Shown piece by piece: positions 43,783 to 54,092 of a stretch of DNA of 64,000 nt; the first letter of the stretch is position 1; each line of letters opens with the position of its first letter. A program made the translations under genes and the position numbers. Source of the DNA: Cristatella mucedo (Eukaryota > Bryozoa > Phylactolaemata > Cristatellidae); NCBI GenBank assembly GCA_009760855.2, contig WPIO01000026.1, positions 2,734,001 to 2,798,000 on the forward strand. Reading direction: 5' to 3'. The notes below the pieces were generated by a model, which saw nothing but the letters and a program-made list of their open reading frames with translations, did no database searches and had not been told where the DNA came from.

Positions 43783-43843
43783 CCGAGGCCGCTAGCGCTG
43801 GTGCCGCGACGAAAGTCCACAGCGTGCAAAAGCTCCAAAACAT
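43783..43843 (-). CDS. Signal-peptide first exon of the Ig-like receptor gene
   Basis: The minus-strand ATG at 43843 (context GTCATG, purine at -3) starts 20 codons, MFWSFCTLWTFVAAPALAAS. This is a compact hydrophobic signal peptide with an Ala-x-Ala-Ala type cleavage region. It is followed by one base and a consensus donor, G|GTAAGT, so the exon ends in phase 1, the usual first-exon arrangement of Ig-superfamily genes. The same frame stays open upstream to 44056, so an earlier start is possible, but the ATG at 43843 sits directly before the hydrophobic core. Its link to the phase-1 exons at 20.9-11.7 kb rests on strand, phase and protein type. Confidence 0.55.
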
Positions 43844-44060
43844 GACATAATCGTCGGCTACGACGCGCTGGCCGGCGGAGATGGCGGGGCGGTTCGCGCG
43901 CGCTTCCTGCGTCTCGGCGCGTCCGATCTGGCGGCGGTGGGAGATTCTAAATGGAACGGTGGGTGGGGCCCGCTGGGGGGGAGGTACGCCGCTGGAATTG
44001 AGGCCAAGGTTATGCCCACCGGAGCGCTGACTAACTCCAGCAGGCACCACATTCACTTCT
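43844..44060 (-). promoter_or_regulatory. Putative 5' UTR and promoter of the receptor gene
   Basis: GC-rich, CpG-dense DNA directly upstream of the signal-peptide exon, without an obvious TATA box. A CpG-island promoter with dispersed starts is the simplest reading. Confidence 0.35.
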
Positions 44061-44517
44061 TGCTCAGAAGAGCTGTTCTAGACGTCGAGACTTGAGCACT
44101 GAAATAATGCATCGATGGATCGGTAAGACGCTCAGATGACCTTTACTGCACCTAATAAGATGCTCCATGCCCCTCCCATTGTAATGTAACTCCCGGTTGC
44201 GGGAGGGCCATTTTACGGGAAGCTTCCGGTATCGACCGCGCCCCTGAAAGCACGTGGTCTTCATAATGCTCGCGTGTTCTCACTCGTACGGTACTGTCGG
44301 CTGCACCGACGTACAGTTGTGCAGCTACGGGTACATGTGGTTTTTCACTGCTCTTCTGACGCTAGATAGTAGCGTTCTATGGGCAAGTCAGTGACTATAA
44401 ATCTACTAACTCCAGTTCAGCGTCAGCTAGACTAAGAATACCTAGTGCCTGATCGCGAACAGACACAGGTGCTGATGACGCATTTGTAACTAGGTCGATC
44501 AATAATCGCGTCTCTGT
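44061..44517. other. Unassigned sequence
   Basis: About 450 bp between the CpG island and the TIR element; no repeat or exon is recognised. Confidence 0.3.
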
Positions 44518-46127
44518 TGATTTATCGGGTTCGAAGAAATACCGGACCGTTATGGATTTCTTTATTTTCCCAGGCCATTGCCGTTGATTGCCGTGCATTG
44601 CCCTCGCATGTACGTTCGAGATTGGTTGAAAGGATGTGGTTGCACTTTTAATACAGCCCACTGTTACGCAAGAAAAATTGGATCTTCTCCCACCAGCTTT
44701 GTTTGTAATTGTAATAGACAATCATAGATTTGATCTTCTCCCACCGGTTTTGCTTGTAATTGTAATAGAAAATCATAGATTGGTTCTGTCTCTGGCAATT
44801 GCCCTGCTCAAGGTTGAATACGCAAAGTGACAGTATGCGAGCCCACAGTGGGCGTTATGCGGTAGGACAATGACAAATTCAAACAGCAGATTTCCAGCAA
44901 ATTTGAAACAGATTGCGGTAGAGGCCGGGCCGTTGCCGTCGATTGCCGCCCATTGCCCTCGATTGTGTCTTTGTCGATTGTTTATAAGGATGTGGCTGCA
45001 CTTTTAAAGCAGTGTAGTAAAATACGCAAGAAACGTGTGACCTTCTCTCAGCAACTGTCGGTACATTTGTAACTGACCGTAATAGATTGGTGTATTTCCC
45101 CAGGCCATTGCCGTACATTGCCGTACATTGCCGTCTATTGAACGCAAACAATGGGTGAAAATTGTGCGCGCGAACAGGTACATGTTACTTGGAATGAGAG
45201 TTGCAGTTTATTGCAGCCAATCTTGTCAATTTTTCATGGATTTCCCTATCGGCCTCTACCGTAGCTGTGGATTGCCGTGCATTGCTGACAATTAACGAGC
45301 AAAGCATCTTGAGCATGCCACAGTTTTACTTTGGATGCAGCAGAATGTTATATGTAATGACAATTGGGGCTTTTCGCTGCCAATTTCTCGTCAATTTGCC
45401 ACGACTAGAAGCATCGGCCCGGGACATTGCTGTCAATTGCCATCAATTACTTGCGATTGTACGTTCGCGATTGATTGAAAGGATTTGATCGCACTTTAAG
45501 CACAGTGGGCTGTGACAGGTTAGATATATTTGATTTTGGCCCAGTCACTTTCCAGCGATTTGCAATAGATCATAATGGATTTCCGTATTTGCCTGTGCCA
45601 TTTCCATCGATTGCCATGCATTTTCCAAGATTGAAGGGTCATAGGTGGTTGAAAAGGTTGAAAGTACGTCCTAGCGCAGCTGGACATTACGTGGAATGGG
45701 AATTTGAGCTTGGTGCAGCCGATTTCTCGTCGATTTGCCACGGATTGCGGTATTGGTCGCTGCCATAGCTGTCGATTGCCGAGCATGGTCGACAATTAAC
45801 GTGCAACATAGCTTGAAAGTCCTACGATTTCAATTGTAGCACAGAGAAATGTGAAATACGATAACAATTGGCACTTTGTGGTGGATTTGAAAGAAGTAAA
45901 ATGATTGTGGTGGATTATAGTGCATTGCGGTACTGGTGTCCACCGTCAAAGCTCATTTGCATAAGTACGCGTGCACAGGACATGAAATTTGTTGGACAGA
46001 TAAAATCGAACGTGTGCTAGAATATTAGCAAAAAATTTGAGCTCGGCAACGCCGAGGTCTGGTCGACGTTAAGCTAATTTGAGTGGATTGCGGTGGATTT
46101 TGGTAATTCGCTGAACCCTGATTTATC
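44518..46127. repeat. 9-bp target-site duplication TGATTTATC at both ends
   Basis: TGATTTATC at 44518-44526 and an identical TGATTTATC at 46119-46127 directly flank the element at 44527-46118. Identical 9-bp repeats abutting matched inverted termini mark a transposition event. Confidence 0.9.
44527..46118 (-). mobile_element. Satellite-carrying TIR element, copy 2 (complete)
   Basis: The 1592-bp element is bounded by inverted termini: GGGTTCGAAGAAATACCG at 44527 on the top strand and GGGTTCAGCGAATTACCA read inward from 46118, with 13 of 18 positions identical. Nine-bp target duplications lie outside. Inside are about nine diverged ~168-bp units of the same satellite as copy 1, in the opposite orientation. 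The units encode nothing convincing, so the element is non-autonomous. Termini starting GGG together with a 9-bp duplication best fit a MULE (Mutator)- or Merlin-type transposase; no transposase is present to decide. Confidence 0.85.
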
Positions 46128-46219
46128 AGTGACCCGTCCTCAGTTGACGCACGTTGTAGAAGCAGCATCCTCAACACTAGGAACGTAAAAGGGCACCGTA
46201 AGAGTTCATACGCCGTAGG
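46128..46219. other. Short spacer
   Basis: Nothing is recognised. Confidence 0.3.
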
Positions 46220-46662
46220 CTGATTTGTAATGTATCTACGTCTGTAACTCAACAAAGCCATACGGACTAAGCGGAGTTAACGTGGAGAGTTTTCTATACA
46301 GCACGCACAGTCCACGTGGCTTTTTGTCCGCATTCGCTAGCCAACAGTCTTCATTTCGCGAAAAAGAGAAAAAGTAAAGTGAAAAGTATATCTGAATTAG
46401 GAGGGCACTCGAGAAAGGGAGTAGCTTGAAGTAGCCGCTCAGCATGGCTGGAAAGGATGAGCCAGTCATCAGCAGGAAAATATGTGTCATTGTGTAAGTA
46501 CTGTGGACTTGAGTTACACAATCTAGGACCTGAGTAGCAAAGGCTTCGGTAGCTGGCTGATTGCTTGGTCCCTGTGAGGCTACGTCGTAGCCCTCCGTCG
46601 TGTGCTTGCGAGCGCGACAAAGTCTGGGTCGAAAAGAAGCCTCTGTCTGCCCCATCATACAT
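46220..46662 (-). mobile_element. LINE B 3' copy
   Basis: The reversed tail (GTAATGTATCTACGTCTGT), the 3' UTR and the C-terminal coding region (GPRLCNSSPQYLHNDTYFPA in the minus frame 46351-46662) are present. The normal LWNSLP motif has decayed to LCNSSP. Confidence 0.85.
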
Positions 46663-46676
46663 GTGGTGTCCTATGT

Positions 46677-46825
46677 GTGGTTTTATTTAATTGATGACAC
46701 TGCCCCTGATCGTTGTACGAGCGGGCTGTGACACTCGTAGAACGATCTGTTCACCGCGTTCCACCGTGTGGAACGTGGTGACAGCGATCCAGGCTGCGAC
46801 GGTTTGCCAGGCGCACGTGTTGTGC
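46677..46825 (+). mobile_element. Partial 5' LTR of a Gypsy-like element (family 1)
   Basis: It starts TGTGGTTTTATTTAATTGAT, as at 48852, and matches the other two LTRs to about 46737. Weaker similarity (GTGACAGCGATCC...GCGACGG) continues to about 46795. The LTR end with AATAAA and ACTACA is not found here; a coding-type minisatellite follows instead. Confidence 0.6.
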
Positions 46826-47980
46826 AACGAGGCAACGGCCTGCGAGGTAGCGGAAGCCGTGGAGGTGACGCTGGCATGCGACGAACCGGTGGCTTACGAC
46901 TCGGAGCAAGTCGGAGATGCGGAGCAGGTCGGAGGCTCATCGGCGACGCAAGTGGGTTGTGACGCAGCACAGGTAGGAGACGAGGCGCAGATCGGATATG
47001 AGGTGCAGGTCGGAAACGCGGCGGCGGCGGCGGCGCCCGAAGACGCGGCGGCGCCCGAAGACGCGGCGGCGCCCGAAGACGCGGCGGCAGCGGCGCCCGA
47101 AGACGCGGCGACGGCGGCGCTCGAAGACGCGGCGACGGCGGCGCCCGAAGACGCGGTGGCGCCCGAAGACGCGGCGGCGCCCGAAGACGCGGCGGCGCCC
47201 GAAGACGCGGCGGCGCCCGAAGACGCGGCGGCGCCCGAAGACGCGGCGGCAGCGGCGCCCGAAGACGCGGCGACGGCGGCGCTCGAAGACGCGGCGACGG
47301 CGGCGCCCGAAGACGCGGCGGCGCCCGAAGACGCGGCGGCGCCCGAAGACGCGGCGGCAGCGGCGCCCGAAGACGCGGCGACGGCGGCGCTCGAAGACGC
47401 GGCGACGGCGGCGCCCGAAGACGCGGCGGCGGCGGCGCCCGAAGACGCGGCGGCGGCGGCGCCCGGGACGCGGCGAAGGCGCTCGGAGACGCGGCGGCGG
47501 CGCCCGAAGACGCGGCGGCGGTGCCCGGAGACGCGGCGGCGGTGCCCAAAGACGCGGCGGCGGTGGCGTCCGGAGACGTGGTGGTGGCTTGCGAAGTGGT
47601 TGTGGTTCGGCATACAGAACACTGGCCCAGAACAACGCCAACGGTTTATTGTACAAGGCACGGAGCAGCAAGACGCACGACTGCCTTCGCCCCCTTCTCA
47701 CACGCGAGTCTCCTTCCACTCCTCCTGTCCCCTGGTTGACCCCGATGATTCATCGAGGACCACACCTGTGCAGTGGCCGACCCTGATGGTGGATCCACCA
47801 TCTGGCCACCAGCGGTTACCGGCCTGTGTCCATGCCACATCACAGGCTCATCAGAGGAGCTGGCATACACTCAAACTACACGCCCCCTTGGCCTTCAGGT
47901 CACAAGTTTGCAGCACCAATACGAAGGATCACAAGTTTGCAGCGCCAACACTTGTAGCTGCAAGGTACAGGGCAGCATGA
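46691..47980 (+). other. Long open frame through the Ala-Pro-Glu-Asp minisatellite
   Basis: A 429-codon plus frame begins inside the LTR-like segment and runs through degenerate QVG/EQVG repeats (46900-47020). It then passes through an APEDAA repeat tract and an Arg-rich tract caused by a frame slip. The minus strand is also open over much of this, because an 18-bp repeat without stops keeps most frames open. Expression is not shown, and I do not treat it as a proven protein. Confidence 0.35.
47020..47585. repeat. 18-bp minisatellite with higher-order blocks
   Basis: The basic unit is GCGGCGGCGCCCGAAGAC (18 bp), with 21- and 24-bp variants (GCGACGGCGGCGCTCGAAGAC; GCGGCAGCGGCGCCCGAAGAC). A block of three variant units recurs at about 47088-47153, 47248-47313 and 47358-47423, so a higher-order repeat has formed. 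After 47460 the units diverge (GCGGAGAC, GTGCCCAAAGAC variants). Confidence 0.9.
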
Positions 47981-48529
47981 ACGAGCCTATCTAAGCAGCA
48001 ATGAACGAGCCTATCTATTAACGATACAAACTAGACCCTACACATCCTCGACATGGCAGCTAACATCAATAGCTGACCCCACAGGTTACATGACGGCTGA
48101 TCGCAAGAGGCGAGCTGGTGCACAGCCTTTTGCGACCAGCCGGCAACGTGAGCCACCGACCATCGTCATCGAGCTGACGTCCACGGCCACTGTTTTCCGG
48201 ACACCAACCCCCGTCGCTACATCTGCCTCTACCGATTCTGCCGCCGCGTCTCCGATATACGCAGCTGCTTCTCCGTCCTGCGTATTCTCTCCAACCTGAG
48301 CAGTCTCTCCGGCCTGCACAGTCTCTCCGGCCTGTGCAGACTCTTCGGTCTGCACAAACTACATTGGTGGTGGTGTGGGATGCACCATTGAGCTTCGAGG
48401 CTGTGCCGCCCGACGAGGCGCCAGTGGCGGAAAAATATGTGGCCCCACGACGCATGAACGCAGCTGTCAAACGCAGCCGGCTTGTTTCCACAGGCGGTCG
48501 CCCGCCTCCTCCGAGCAGCCGTTACTTAG
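47586..48529. other. Internal region of the deleted Gypsy-like element
   Basis: It is probably internal element sequence between the LTRs. It includes direct repeats of an AACGAGCCTATCTA unit (47978-48020), GATCACAAGTTTGCAGC-type repeats (47908-47945) and tandem CAGTCTCTCCGGCCTG units (48300-48335). No gag or protease motif is recognised. Confidence 0.4.
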
Positions 48530-48743
48530 CCTCATAATTAAGGGGACAGTTACTGCCCCGGCGGAAGGAGTTGGCATTGAAATTGATGGAATCCGCCGCC
48601 ACCTAGCGGACATCAGACCAGTACCGAACGCCAATGAACTCCTTGACGAACACTCCGATGCTGGCCCTGGTAGTATGTCCAGAGATGACGAGCCCGGCAG
48701 ACAGCTACGGCCAAGATGTGGCCTGAGACCGCCGGCGCGCTAA
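48530..48743 (+). pseudogene. Ty3/Gypsy-like integrase C-terminal fragment
   Basis: In the plus frame ending at TAA 48743 the segment reads IKGTVTAPAEGVGIEIDGIR, then RHLADIRPVPN, a spacer and a Pro/Arg-rich end (RPRCGLRPPAR). The pattern 'G.V.......V.IDG..RH..DIRP.P' is the strand-rich C-terminal module of Ty3/Gypsy integrases (the region after GPY/F). The catalytic core, RT and gag are absent. It lies about 110 bp upstream of the 3' LTR, where the end of pol belongs. Confidence 0.6.
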
Positions 48744-48851
48744 GAGGACTATGCGGTTAATGTTTAGCCTTCTCGCTGCCTAAGCAGTGGAGAAGAACAG
48801 CTGCTTGCTGCTCTGGCTACGTCGTTAATTGATCTCCAGATCAGGCGGGCA
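48744..48851. other. Region before the 3' LTR with a possible polypurine tract
   Basis: A purine-rich GATCAGGCGGGCA directly precedes the LTR start TGTGG and sits where a plus-strand primer should be; it is short and interrupted by pyrimidines. Confidence 0.35.
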
Positions 48852-49097
48852 TGTGGTTTTATTTAATTGATGACACTGCCCCTGATCGCTGTACGAGTGG
48901 GATGTGACACTCGATGTGGTAAGCAGCCGGGCCGTGCTATTAGTGGTTGTTTTGCCAATGGAGTCGGGGGACTCCGGTGGGCGAGAGGGGCGAGGAGAGT
49001 CGTGCTTCGCTCTGCTCCGTGTGTAGGGAGAATAAACTGGTGGTGTTGCTCGTCGGCTGGTGTTCTGTGCTGTTCACGATAATAATTCAGACTACAC
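48852..49097 (+). mobile_element. 3' LTR of the deleted Gypsy-like element (family 1)
   Basis: It starts TGTGG and ends ACTACA with AATAAA at 49031-49036, matching the solo LTR at 128-381 along its length. The 5 bp after it (CTTAG) and before the 46677 LTR (CTATG) agree at 3 of 5 positions, so a target duplication is not clear. Confidence 0.8.
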
Positions 49098-49359
49098 TTA
49101 GGGGAACATGCCTACACAAGCACGCACACCTGAGCGGTGCACCTGTAGGGCGAAGTGAATGGCTCCAGTCAAAACCTCGCATTAGCATTGCTAGTACCTT
49201 AAATCAAAACGGATTATTTGGTAGAGTTGTCAGTAGTGAGATAACCGGCCTAGTATCTAGTACCAGCTTTGAATAGCGGCTCCAGTATAAAAAAGTTCCT
49301 TCCGAACCGAGTTTCTTAGGATGTCCCAAGGTGGTAACCGTGTCTAATAACAATATTAA
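49098..49359. other. Unassigned spacer
   Basis: Nothing is recognised. Confidence 0.3.
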
Positions 49360-50875
49360 GGATAATAATAAATTAAATAATAATAAGAAAAAAGAATTAA
49401 AATAATGATGACTTATTATGTTATTGCAACTTAAGGGAAATCAATTTTTTTTCCAGGCCCCGTGAGGCCGAAAGAGCAAGATTGGCAATCAATTGAAGAT
49501 AATAATAGTAATAAAAGGAATAAAACATTCGATGTAGCGCCCTTGGAGAACTCAATCTCTTTCTAAGTACTTTACATGTGAACAAGCATAGCATGGTTAG
49601 AGGTGACAGCCATAGCAGGGTCACCATACAAATTTTGTAGCGACAGCATGCTCAGTGTCAGCACGCTGCATAAGCATGAAAAAGACGAATCCAACGGAGC
49701 CACCAAGAAAGCCGTGAGAAATCGATGCATTTTAGCTTCTCTTAAAATGTTGTCAAGTCAGGGGATGTCGCAGTGCCAGTCGGAAGTGAATTCTAGGCTT
49801 TGGGAGCAGACGAACGAAAGGCACGGTCTCCAAAGGATTTGAGGTTCGTACGAGGTTTAGCTAAACGGTTCTATTCAGAAAAGTAGGTAGTGCGAATGTG
49901 CCTGGGGGAATAGATCTGATAGGTAGGTTGGAGCTAAAGAACGGAGGGACCTAAAAGTGAGTGCCGGAGCCTTGAAGTCGATATGCTTCTCGACTGGGAG
50001 CCAGTGCGGAGTCGGCGAGAATTTAACACGGCGCTACAACAGACAAGGTTTGCTGCAGTTTTGCACAAGCTGTAAGCACCTGGGTGCACAGGCCGGTAAA
50101 TTAGCAAGCCGTGAGTTACCGAACCTGAGACAGGATGTCACAGGTGCATGGACCAATTAAGATTTAGTATAGGTCTAAGCAATCGCGAATTTTAGCGATG
50201 TTGTATAGCCGAAAGTAGGCAGACTTGACCGTGGAGCTGATGCGGTCTAATGAATAGTCACTTTGGAACAGCACCCAGATTTCGTGCAGATTCAAAGGAG
50301 ACATACTTGCAGAGCCGATTATGAGTGTTAGGTTTCCCAGTTTTTTAATTCCACTTAGTTTTTCTATAAATAGTAAGTCGGTTTTTATCATCATTCAGTT
50401 TTTAAAAACGTTGCTGCCATTCATCTGCGAATGTCATTAATACCTGCAGCAAGGGAGATGAGAGGATTGGACGTGATGGAGGGCTGGGAGTGATCAAAGC
50501 AAAGGTGCAGCTGAGAGTCATCTGCATAGAAGGAAAAGCCTAGGTTGTAACTGGCAATCGCATCCGCAAGAAGAGAGTGAAACCCGTATAAAGAACCTGA
50601 CCAAGTACAGACCCCCTGAGAAAATCCATATTTCAGTGGTTTCTCGGATGACGTTTGTCCGTTTACATAAATACTTTGGAGACTCCCACAGGGATAGGAC
50701 CTGAACAATTGCAGTGCAGTTTCAGTGATGCCCAGACGAGATGAAAGGCGCTTGAGAGCAGTCGATAGTAGTCGAAAGTAGCCTTGGTGGTCGGGAGTAT
50801 TAAAAGCGGCCGAAGGATCGATTAAAACAAGCAGAGAGACTCTAGCTAAATTTGTTTTCGTAAGAAATTTGTTCT
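49360..50875 (-). mobile_element. LINE A copy, the most 5'-extended in the window
   Basis: An A-rich (AAT)n tail at 49360-49420 and the hairpin (CGCCCTTGGAGAACTCAATC...TCTAAGTACTTTACATG) are followed by the C-terminus and RT palm in reverse. At 50750-50830 the minus strand reads VLIDPSAAFNTPDH, the RT motif usually written 'LDLSAAFDTVDH', which lies upstream of the part kept in other copies. Multiple stops and frameshifts make it inactive. A foreign-looking insertion of 49440-49540 disturbs the tail. Confidence 0.85.
50164..50708 (-). pseudogene. Broken LINE A RT region
   Basis: The frame 50421-50708 has FRSYPCGSLQSIYVNGQTSS, KYGFSQGV and FYADDSQLHLCFDHSQPS, with the catalytic Asp pair intact. 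A second frame (50164-50394) has ISSTVKSAYFRLYNIAKIRD. A frameshift and stop separate them. Confidence 0.85.
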
Positions 50876-52288
50876 ACAACCGAAGCAACGCTGACTCTGC
50901 TGCGGATAATATGCACAACTGTAGCACACATATAAATATACAGCACGTTTCACCCAGACGAAACGTAAGCTAGAAAGAAATTTAATAATAACTCGAGAGT
51001 CCAATTTTACAACATATAAGTATTAATCCTGACCGTAAGGCTTTAACCAGTAAGAACCCAAGCGGCACCGTTGGCGGGAATGGCCGCGGAGCAACATCCG
51101 GTCAGGATGCTGCTCCGCGAGTGGTCGGCGCGCGCGATTCGCTGGAGGGGGTGAGGAAATGCTGTTGATATCATGCTATCATGCCTGACATTTTTTGTCT
51201 CCTTGCTCGCGAGAGTGAGTGGGCTCGCACGGTCCAAGTCAGGAAATGCAGTGAGATATTTTTAATTATCTGAGTAAATGAAATTACTACTACTACTGAC
51301 TGGTGTAATTTAGAAGAGCAGGAAGGTGTTTTTAAACAAAAATTTAACTTTACGCTATCAAGAATGTGTTTGAATTATTGGCTTAAGACGAAGATTGATT
51401 CTATGAAAAAGGCAGCTCATGAGTTGCTCAATAATGAGAGATTAGCTGGTGGTTTCTTACAGCTGCGACGCTTTTCACAGACGTAAATTAAAGTCAAGCT
51501 TGAAATTGAGAGTAAGTTGTTTAATAGCTGTATTTTGTAATAACCTGTTTTGAGTGCAAAAGAGGCTATGATGGGAAAACACGTTATTTACACTGATAGT
51601 AAGGTGTTTCAATTGTCAGCTCCAAGTCGCTGACATCGCCTAACTAATAGTAGGAAGAAAGAATAGAAGACACTTAATGCTAAGCCATTTGATCCATATT
51701 TACATAAATCTAACAGCTTTCACTCATATGATAAGTTATAAGTGTGTCTTGATGGAGTTCCTTGAGCGTCGCATCAAGAGCTATAAGACAGTGTCACATA
51801 AAATGCGTGAAAGTGAACAGTTTTTCAGTGAGATTTAAATGAAAGGAATTGAACGGAGTAAAGAAAGCTAGACCTTACTTTGAAGATTTTTGAGCTTACG
51901 TAGAAAACTCTTGGGATGGCCAAACATTTTAGATCTCAGGTCAACTTGCGCAATCCTTTGATCCAAGCAAATGTCATTAGAGAATAGAATAATCAGATAG
52001 TATCACCGAAGTTTAGTGGACTCTAGGTGCGCTCTGCAATCGGTTGCCATCGTAGTGATGCTAACAGTTACACTCGTTAGTATTCATGTTCTTACTAAGT
52101 CGGACTTATCGCATGTCATGCTAACTAGCTTATTTTGATAAATTCAGTAGTCAACTCTTAAAAAATCTTTTAGTTCTTCTTTGTTGCGTTTTCTAGCAGG
52201 CTCAGCAAACTGCAGTCCTGCTGCTCACTCGTTGCTTACCGGTCCTGAATAGGGCTACCAAGAAAAATTGCTTGGCTCCGATTAAACG
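50876..52288. other. Unassigned sequence
   Basis: About 1.4 kb. A GC-rich patch (51050-51240) contains a small inverted repeat GGAGCAACATCC...GGATGCTGCTCC. The rest is AT-rich and has no recognised repeat or exon. Confidence 0.35.
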
Positions 52289-52731
52289 TGTAACCGCGCA
52301 GAGAAGCTCGTCCCCCGGCTCTACCGGTGGACGGTGTAGTGCAGCGCTGCAGCGCAGTTGAAACACAAGCGGCCACAACTGGGTGCCGAAAGCAACAGTT
52401 TATTGTGGGCCTGTTAGTAGTAGTTACGCGCCGGCGAAAGCCACTTACACGGCGCGCACCGGACCGACGGAGTTAACTGCGTAATAACTCCCGAAGCCCG
52501 ACTACAATAAGCTACCGCACGCCTGCTTCGCTAGCAATGGTCCCGACCCCGAAAGCGGGCCGCTACAGCACCAAGAAATGAGCAGCTAACCGAGTAGCCG
52601 AGAGAAAAAGCCGAGCAGTCTAAGTTGCATTTAGCAATTCGTCGCCGTAGGTTCGACTCTCGTGTTCTCGAGACGTAGTCTCGCATCGACTACCAAAGCT
52701 GTAGCCCTGAGCTCTGTCAGTCGTCTCGTTT

Positions 52732-52814
<83 letters not shown>

Positions 52815-53102
52815 CCTCTTGACCTTGAGCGTAGCTGCTACTTTGTCGGACCCAAGCTCTCGGTGTCCATCCTCGGCCTATTCGCTTCCGCCGGTCATTT
52901 ATTAGATGGCTCCTGCGCCAGCTTGCCATCCTTTTGCCCTCTGTCTTATGGTGTACAGTAGTCGGTCCACATACTGATCGCTTTGTCTGACCAAAGCTCC
53001 AGCCCGCCCGCTACGGGTTGCTCTAGGTGTCCTAGTCAGACCCACTAAGGCAAGGGCAAGTATCGCGGCTAGCCGGAGAGCTGCCCCGGTGCAAACGTAA
53101 CA
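52289..53102 (-). mobile_element. Possible LTR (family 2) containing a (CT)n tract
   Basis: On the minus strand the block would start TGTTACGTTTGC and end GCGCGGTTACA, LTR-like TG...CA ends, with AATAAA about 110 bp before its end (top strand 52396-52401). It is GC-rich and sharply different from its flanks. No matching 5-bp target duplication lies outside these ends, although AAACGT occurs at both edges, and no second copy is present. A CpG-rich promoter is an alternative. Confidence 0.35.
52737..52812. repeat. (CT)n microsatellite
   Basis: About 75 bp of pure CT dinucleotide. Confidence 0.97.
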
Positions 53103-53714
53103 CTTGCTAAAAAGGCAGTCCGGAAAGTAAGGTCAAGGTCCATGACTGCCGACTGCACGTGCAGGTGTAGCAGCCTCCATTACTGCACGCTCGGAATTTC
53201 CCCGAAACCCGGGCATAGCACTTTTTTTTGTACTTTTCACTCCCTGTCAGAACGATTACACACACAGTGGCGACGCAGCCCACTCCAACGGCTTCACGAC
53301 CAATCAATTGTCTGAGTATAAACACTTTCCGAGACTACCTCAAGCGCTTCATCGAGCGGAGCGATTGGTGCACGAACTCCAAATAGTATAATAAACTATT
53401 CTTAATATATATAATCTACTATTATATATAATATATATAATATAATATATATAATCTACTATTATATCTACTATTATATAATCTACTAATCTACTATATA
53501 TAATCTTAATAATCTACTATTCCTCGAGCTGCCTCTCTCAGTCGCTGATTCCCCAGCTTCAACCCTTTTCTGCTGGGCTCCAACATCGGGTCGAAACGGT
53601 CACGCCCCTAAAATCTTCATTCGCTGCATGCTGAGCTAGCTCCGAAACGAGTTCAATTTCATTGATTGTTTTCTTCTAAAAAAGAAGCCACTGGAATTGT
53701 GTGGTCCTAAATTG
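53103..53714. repeat. AT-rich spacer with TATATAATCTACTA repeats
   Basis: A degenerate tandem array of an ATATAATCTACTATT-like unit lies at about 53398-53520. The rest is unassigned. Confidence 0.7.
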
Positions 53715-54092
53715 CTTCCCGTTTGCTCAGGACTGCAAGGCGGCTTCGTCTCTCAGATCCCAAGGTGCAGCGGATCACTCGTTTCTGCCAGCGGCCGTCT
53801 CCAGAACCTTTCTTACGCAACGACATCTACTCTCCAACTGCCGACTATGGCACATCTTTTTCAGCGGTCCTGAACTGCTACTTCTATGCTACTCACTACC
53901 TCAACTGCTCTTCTAACTCTGCCATGCTTCCCACTTTCTCTTTGTTGCGTGAGACGAAGTCTGTTGGGTACCGAATGCGTACCGAAAGCCGCTTAGGCTG
54001 TGAGTGCGCTATACAAAACTCTCCTGCGTAACACCCACATAGTCTTTATGACTTTGTGGACTTACAGATGGAGATAGATTACATTACATTTC
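53715..54092 (+). mobile_element. LINE B 3' copy with an open C-terminal frame
   Basis: The plus frame 53723-54031 contains RLSDPKVQRITRFCQR, FLRNDIYSPTADYGTSFSAV and NCYFYATHYLNCSSNSAMLP. The 3' UTR (GGCTGTGAGTGCGCTATACA) and an (ATTAC)n tail at 54076-54092 follow. This is the best-kept LINE B 3' end and defines the family's tail. Confidence 0.85.

Noticed and set aside
43342-43845. A 167-codon plus-strand protein and Ala-rich minus-strand frames in the GC-rich island
   Set aside because: High GC content removes stop codons on both strands. Only the short signal-peptide exon has splice-site support.
46677-49097. A complete LTR retrotransposon
   Set aside because: Only a partial 5' LTR, a short integrase C-terminus and a 3' LTR are present, and the outer 5-bp flanks (CTATG and CTTAG) do not match.
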